This document shows positions 23,374-26,604 of a stretch of DNA of 26,604 nt, one piece after another; position 1 is the first letter of the stretch; every line of letters starts with the position of its first letter. The notes under the pieces are model-generated. The model saw only the letters and a list, made by a program, of their open reading frames with translations. It did no database searches and had not been told where the DNA came from. The position numbers and the translations under genes were made by a program. The stretch covers positions 1-26,604 of the forward strand of contig JAHDOX010000155.1 of assembly GCA_018434645.1 (NCBI GenBank). The letters are read 5' to 3'. Origin of the DNA: Synergistales bacterium (GTDB lineage: Bacteria > Synergistota > Synergistia > Synergistales > Thermovirgaceae).

Positions 23374-23403
23374 AAAAGGCCGCCTTCCTGGCGGCTTTTT
23401 TTT
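23374..23403 (+). terminator. Intrinsic terminator, likely riboswitch expression platform
   Basis: GCCGCC (23379-23384) pairs with GGCGGC (23390-23395) around a TTCCT loop. The stem is extended by A-T pairs and followed by eight T. It sits between the riboswitch candidate and the tupA ribosome site, so it must be controlled for tupA to be expressed from the upstream promoter. It points the same way as tupA and is not downstream of any plus-strand gene. Confidence 0.9.
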
Positions 23404-23452
23404 GCGGGAGGTTTTTCAAGCCAAGAAAAACAATACAAAGGAGGAATGAAGC

Positions 23453-24277
23453 ATGAGAAGATTTTTTGCCCTTCTGGCGGCAGCAGTTTTCGTAATCGCT
23501 GCTCCCTTTGCCGCTTTGGCCGATGCGCCGGTATTAATGATGGCAACCACCACAAGTACAGACAACACGGGACTTCTTGACGAACTGGCCCCCGCTTTCC
23601 AGGAAGCCACGGGGATCGAGCTTCGCTGGACATCGGTGGGAACAGGGAAAGCGTTGGAACTCGGGAAAAACTGCGACGTAGACGTTTTGCTGGTCCATGC
23701 CCCCGACCTCGAAAAAGCCTTCGTATCGGACGGGTACGGAGTCAACAGGAAAGAGGTAATGTACAACGATTTCGTGGTCATCGGGCCTCCCTCGGACCCT
23801 GCGAACGTCAAGGGTATGAGCGTAAAAGAGGCTTTCGAAACGATCCGTTCCAAGAAAGCGCTCTTTGCCAGCCGAGGCGACAATTCCGGAACACACGCAA
23901 CGGAACTCGAACTTTGGAAAAAAGCAGGGATCAAGGAACCGGACAAGGAGTCCTGGTATATCCAGACAGGACAGGGCATGCTCAATACAATAAATATCGC
24001 TGCTGAACGCGATGCCTATACACTAACCGACAGGGGAACCTTCATAAAGTACGAAGCAAATCATGATGGGAACCCGCCGCTTGTCATCCTGGTTGAAGGT
24101 GATGAATCCCTCTTCAACCAGTACAGTGTGATCGCCGTCAACCCGAAACGTTGCGAAAACGTCAAATACGATCTCGCCATGAAGTTCATCGAGTGGATGA
24201 CTTCCCAAGAAGCCCAGAAAAAGATTGCCGATTTTCGGCTTCTCGGCAAGCAACTTTTCGTTCCGAACGCCAAATAG
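23453..24277 (+). CDS. tupA: TupA, tungstate-binding periplasmic protein
   Basis: The 274-residue protein has a signal peptide (MRRFFALLAAAVFVIAAPF, cleavage likely after ALA near residue 23). The mature part begins with the TupA hallmark ATTTSTDNTGLLDEL, which carries oxyanion ligands. FASRGDNSGTHATELELWK and YTLTDRGTF also fit TupA. It would bind tungstate outside the membrane and pass it to TupB. AAAGGAGG at about 23438-23445 precedes the ATG. The gene is followed by tupB and tupC. TupA is usually highly selective for tungstate over molybdate, which suggests tungsten enzymes such as aldehyde:ferredoxin oxidoreductases or formate dehydrogenases in this organism; that is inference. Confidence 0.93.
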   Translation: MRRFFALLAAAVFVIAAPFAALADAPVLMMATTTSTDNTGLLDELAPAFQEATGIELRWTSVGTGKALELGKNCDVDVLLVHAPDLEKAFVSDGYGVNRKEVMYNDFVVIGPPSDPANVKGMSVKEAFETIRSKKALFASRGDNSGTHATELELWKKAGIKEPDKESWYIQTGQGMLNTINIAAERDAYTLTDRGTFIKYEANHDGNPPLVILVEGDESLFNQYSVIAVNPKRCENVKYDLAMKFIEWMTSQEAQKKIADFRLLGKQLFVPNAK

Positions 24278-24340
24278 AATATCGTTTCATTTACGTGAAA
24301 TGTCTTTAAAATCAGGCAATATTAGTAAGCAAAACGGTTT

Positions 24341-24367
24341 CGGCGCCGACTTTCTCTTCCGGCGCCG
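24341..24367 (+). repeat. Hairpin between tupA and tupB
   Basis: A perfect 8-bp inverted repeat, CGGCGCCG at 24341-24348 and 24360-24367, has an 11-base loop and is followed by TCCTTTTC, a weak T-rich tract. It lies in the 114-base gap between tupA and tupB and may stabilise the tupA mRNA end or give partial termination. Confidence 0.7.
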
Positions 24368-24391
24368 TCCTTTTCGACAGGAAGTGACTAT

Positions 24392-25081
24392 ATGGACTAT
24401 ATCCTGGAAGGTATTATCGGAGCGTTTCAACTGCTTTTATCCGGACACGAGGAAACTTACTCTGCGGTGGCTACCACGCTAAAGGTTTCGACACTCTCTA
24501 TAACTGCATGCCTTTTAGTCGGCATTCCTCTGGGATTTCTTCTAGGGTACAGAGATTTCCCGGGGAAGAGAGCAATTAGGGCTGTCGTGGACACTCTTCT
24601 TGCCCTGCCTACCGTCGTAGTCGGTCTTCTTGTTTATGCTTTCATCACGAGGAGGGGCCCACTCGGCGAAATGGGGCTCCTTTTTACCATCCGTGGTATA
24701 GCAATAGGACAATTCATTCTGGCCCTGCCTATAGTAGTCTCTTTAACCGCAAGCGCGGTAGAGGAACTCGACCCAAAACTAGGACTCACGCTCAAGACCC
24801 TCGGAGCCACAAAGCGACAGGTAGCGCTATCCTCACTTTGGGAGGGCCGTTATTCCGTCATGGTGTCCGCTGTAACAGCCTACGGCCGCGTAATTTCCGA
24901 GGTAGGAGCGTCCATGATGTTAGGTGGCAATATAAAGTGGCATACCAGGACGATAACAACAGCGATCGCACTCGAGACCGGGAAAGGCCAATTTTCCATG
25001 GGTATAGCCCTCGGATTGGTTTTGCTTACATTGGCTTTCGCGGTAAACACAACTGTGTCGGTACTGCGGAGGAGAGCATGA
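24392..25081 (+). CDS. tupB: TupB, tungstate ABC transporter permease
   Basis: The 229-residue inner-membrane permease has about five to six spans and a typical binding-protein-dependent transport domain. The cytoplasmic EAA loop reads LGATKRQVALSSLWEGRY (about residues 135-150) and the TupB-like AYGRVISEVGASMMLGGNI follows. It forms the channel for tungstate delivered by TupA. It is preceded by AGGAAGTGACTAT before ATG, and its TGA stop is one base before the tupC ATG, with tupC's GGAGGAG inside the tupB end. Length is usual for TupB. Confidence 0.92.
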   Translation: MDYILEGIIGAFQLLLSGHEETYSAVATTLKVSTLSITACLLVGIPLGFLLGYRDFPGKRAIRAVVDTLLALPTVVVGLLVYAFITRRGPLGEMGLLFTIRGIAIGQFILALPIVVSLTASAVEELDPKLGLTLKTLGATKRQVALSSLWEGRYSVMVSAVTAYGRVISEVGASMMLGGNIKWHTRTITTAIALETGKGQFSMGIALGLVLLTLAFAVNTTVSVLRRRA

Positions 25082-25082
25082 A

Positions 25083-26111
25083 ATGATGCCCATCTATAAA
25101 CTTGAAAACCTGAAAAAGGTTTATGACGAAAGAACAGTCCTGGACATCGAGGACTTAAAGATACAAGAAGGCGAGATTATCGGGCTTGTCGGCCCGAACG
25201 GCAGCGGTAAAAGCACTCTTTTGAGAATTCTGGCTTTGCTTGAGAAACCCACGGAGGGAGACATCTACTTCCGGGGAGAAATGGCTGTTTTTGAAGAAAA
25301 CAAACACAGGAAACACGTGACCATGCTCCTTCAAAATCCTTTTCTCCTTAAACGCACCGTTTTCGAGAATATAGCTTATGGGCTCAGGATGCGGGGTCAA
25401 GTCAACAGACTAACCGAAAAAGTATATGATGCCCTGAATATGGTTGGGCTGGATCCGGGAAATTTTTCCGGAAGGAAATGGTACCAACTTTCCGGGGGCG
25501 AGGCTCAGCGGGTAGCCCTGGCTTCCCGACTGGTTCTAAGGCCAAAAGTCATCTTGCTCGACGAACCCACGGCAAGCGTAGACACCGCCAGCGGACACAT
25601 AATTCAGAACGCGGTTTTGAAGGCACGCGATATGTGGGGTTCCACATTGGTGATAGTCACTCATGATCTGGCCTGGATTTATGGTGTTGCGGAAAGGATC
25701 TTATCTCTTTTCCGTGGCAAGCTGATAAAAGAAGTACCGGAAAACATACTGGCCGGCGATTGGCGTCCCTATGGTAAAGGCCTGTCTGCACTACGATTAT
25801 CTGACGGTCAGTTCGTAATAGGTGCGGGTAGTTTATCCCCCGATTCTGTGGCAATACTGGACCCTGAGGACGTGATTATCGGTCTCGAAAAACCAGCGAT
25901 CGATTCGGCACTGAATTCCTTGCGCGGTACAATAATCGAAATGTCGCTGGAAAACGGTACAGGCCAGGTCCTTGTCAAGGTGAAAGTAGCGGACAGGCTC
26001 TTTACGTCCGTCGTTACGGGATGTTCAGCCGAAAACCTGAGACTCAGACCGGGAACGGCTGTTTTCTTGCATTTCAAGGCATCTGCAATCAAATGGATGC
26101 GGCTCTCCTAG
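25083..26111 (+). CDS. tupC: TupC, tungstate ABC transporter ATPase with C-terminal TOBE-like domain
   Basis: The 342-residue ATPase has Walker A GPNGSGKSTLL (about residues 37-47), Q-loop LLQNPFLLKRTVFENI, signature LSGGEAQRVALASRL, Walker B VILLDEPTASVD and switch His in VIVTHDLAW. After about residue 270 comes a domain beginning LRGTIIEMSLENGTGQVLVKV and ending VFLHFKASAIKWMRLS, typical of TOBE/molybdate-tungstate-binding domains of ModC-type ATPases. It energises TupB and may sense bound oxyanion. GGAGGAG (25068-25074) serves the ATG at 25083 (a second ATG directly follows). Its TAG stop abuts the convergent stop of the next gene. Confidence 0.92.
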   Translation: MMPIYKLENLKKVYDERTVLDIEDLKIQEGEIIGLVGPNGSGKSTLLRILALLEKPTEGDIYFRGEMAVFEENKHRKHVTMLLQNPFLLKRTVFENIAYGLRMRGQVNRLTEKVYDALNMVGLDPGNFSGRKWYQLSGGEAQRVALASRLVLRPKVILLDEPTASVDTASGHIIQNAVLKARDMWGSTLVIVTHDLAWIYGVAERILSLFRGKLIKEVPENILAGDWRPYGKGLSALRLSDGQFVIGAGSLSPDSVAILDPEDVIIGLEKPAIDSALNSLRGTIIEMSLENGTGQVLVKVKVADRLFTSVVTGCSAENLRLRPGTAVFLHFKASAIKWMRLS

Positions 26112-26604
26112 TTATTTGAAAAAACCGAGAAGCCAGGGGTAATACGTCGCAAGGGCACCTGGTGTAATACAAAAAACCAAGTAACTTCCCATACCTATGC
26201 AGGACTGAACGATAGAAAGCAAATCCTTGCGTGGTTCTTTCCGCGCGAGGTAACCCAAAGCACCTACACACAAAAAGAACGCGGCAATGTGATATCCCCA
26301 GCCTGATTGCAACCCCGCTTTCGATATGGCCTCATAAGCCCTCAGGACGCAGTATGCGCCCCATCCGGCTTGTATATAAGTCTCCGCAAGAAAGAGTATT
26401 GTTCGAAGGGGGTACCAGATTATTTTTCTCGCTGCAGGTGGTACTTCTTCCTCATCAACTTCTGCATGCAGCTCGTTATCGCTGATCCAGGTGTCGCTTT
26501 TGAACGCTCTCGTCAGAAACAACACAGGCAAGCGTACACCGTAGGAATAAGCGATGCCGAAAGTTATAGCCGCGGCGCTTAATGAGAAAAAGAAAAGAAC
26601 AAGC
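26112..26604 (-). CDS. Multi-pass membrane protein, unrecognised (partial, 5' end missing)
   Basis: The frame is open from a TAA at 26112 to the right edge, giving at least 163 residues without a stop; the true start is outside. At least four hydrophobic segments are visible: LFFFSLSAAAITFGIAYSYG near the edge, TILFLAETYIQAGWGAYCVL, HIAAFFLCVGALGYLA and GMGSYLVFCITPGALATYY. A charged loop (DEEEVPPAARK) separates the first two. I do not recognise a family. Its stop is directly next to the tupC stop (TAG then complementary TTA, no gap), and no terminator is seen between the two convergent genes. Confidence 0.7.
   Translation of the reverse strand, partial: LVLFFFSLSAAAITFGIAYSYGVRLPVLFLTRAFKSDTWISDNELHAEVDEEEVPPAARKIIWYPLRTILFLAETYIQAGWGAYCVLRAYEAISKAGLQSGWGYHIAAFFLCVGALGYLARKEPRKDLLSIVQSCIGMGSYLVFCITPGALATYYPWLLGFFK

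Noticed and set aside
1..26604. CRISPR arrays, insertion sequences, prophage genes, toxin-antitoxin pairs or defence systems
   Set aside because: No regularly spaced repeats, transposase or integrase motifs, terminal repeats or typical toxin-antitoxin pairs were found; gene content is metabolic and transport.

Overview
The window looks like a chromosomal segment of a strictly anaerobic, amino-acid-using bacterium of intermediate GC. Branched-chain amino acid uptake (Liv), tungstate uptake (TupABC), a rubrerythrin-type protein next to a thiol peroxidase, and several PLP or 2-hydroxyacid amino-acid enzymes suggest a peptide or amino-acid fermenter. The PurS/PurQ/short-PurL arrangement and the Fe-S type PurF resemble Firmicutes and relatives. 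A Synergistota-like organism would fit, but this is inference; the window holds no rRNA, tRNA or marker gene. I saw no CRISPR array, insertion sequence, prophage or other mobile element.

Layout. (1) 1-3867, minus strand: livK-livH-livM-livG, a branched-chain amino acid ABC importer, with livG cut by the left edge. A strong hairpin lies between livK and livH. (2) 3941-15115, plus strand: a near-consensus promoter drives a tightly packed purine operon, purC-S-Q-L-F-M-N-H-D-E, followed by a YtqA/YhcC-type radical SAM gene starting at TTG. Nine of these genes take PRPP and its products towards IMP with purE; purB and purK are absent. (3) 15167-18875, minus strand: a class V aminotransferase-like gene, an ACT-less homoserine dehydrogenase, a half-length rubrerythrin-like gene, tpx, a terminator, then a small membrane protein. 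(4) 18876-20856: a divergent control region with a GntR-type palindrome, then plus-strand genes for an HD phosphohydrolase and an HI0933-family flavoprotein. (5) 20868-23090, minus strand: a Cys/Met-metabolism PLP enzyme followed by a D-2-hydroxyacid dehydrogenase. (6) 23224-26111, plus strand: promoter, Moco/Tuco-type riboswitch candidate, intrinsic terminator and tupA-tupB-tupC. A hairpin lies between tupA and tupB. (7) 26112-26604, minus strand: the C-terminal part of an unrecognised multi-pass membrane protein.

Most genes are ordinary housekeeping or transport genes. The most interesting signals are the Moco/Tuco riboswitch candidate plus terminator ahead of tupABC, the broken or half-length rubrerythrin with its well-placed ribosome site in the wrong frame, the TGGTATACCA operator-like palindrome on a promoter, the Fe-S type PurF without a propeptide, and the PLP-lyase/2-hydroxyacid dehydrogenase pair. 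I found no wholly new multi-gene system.
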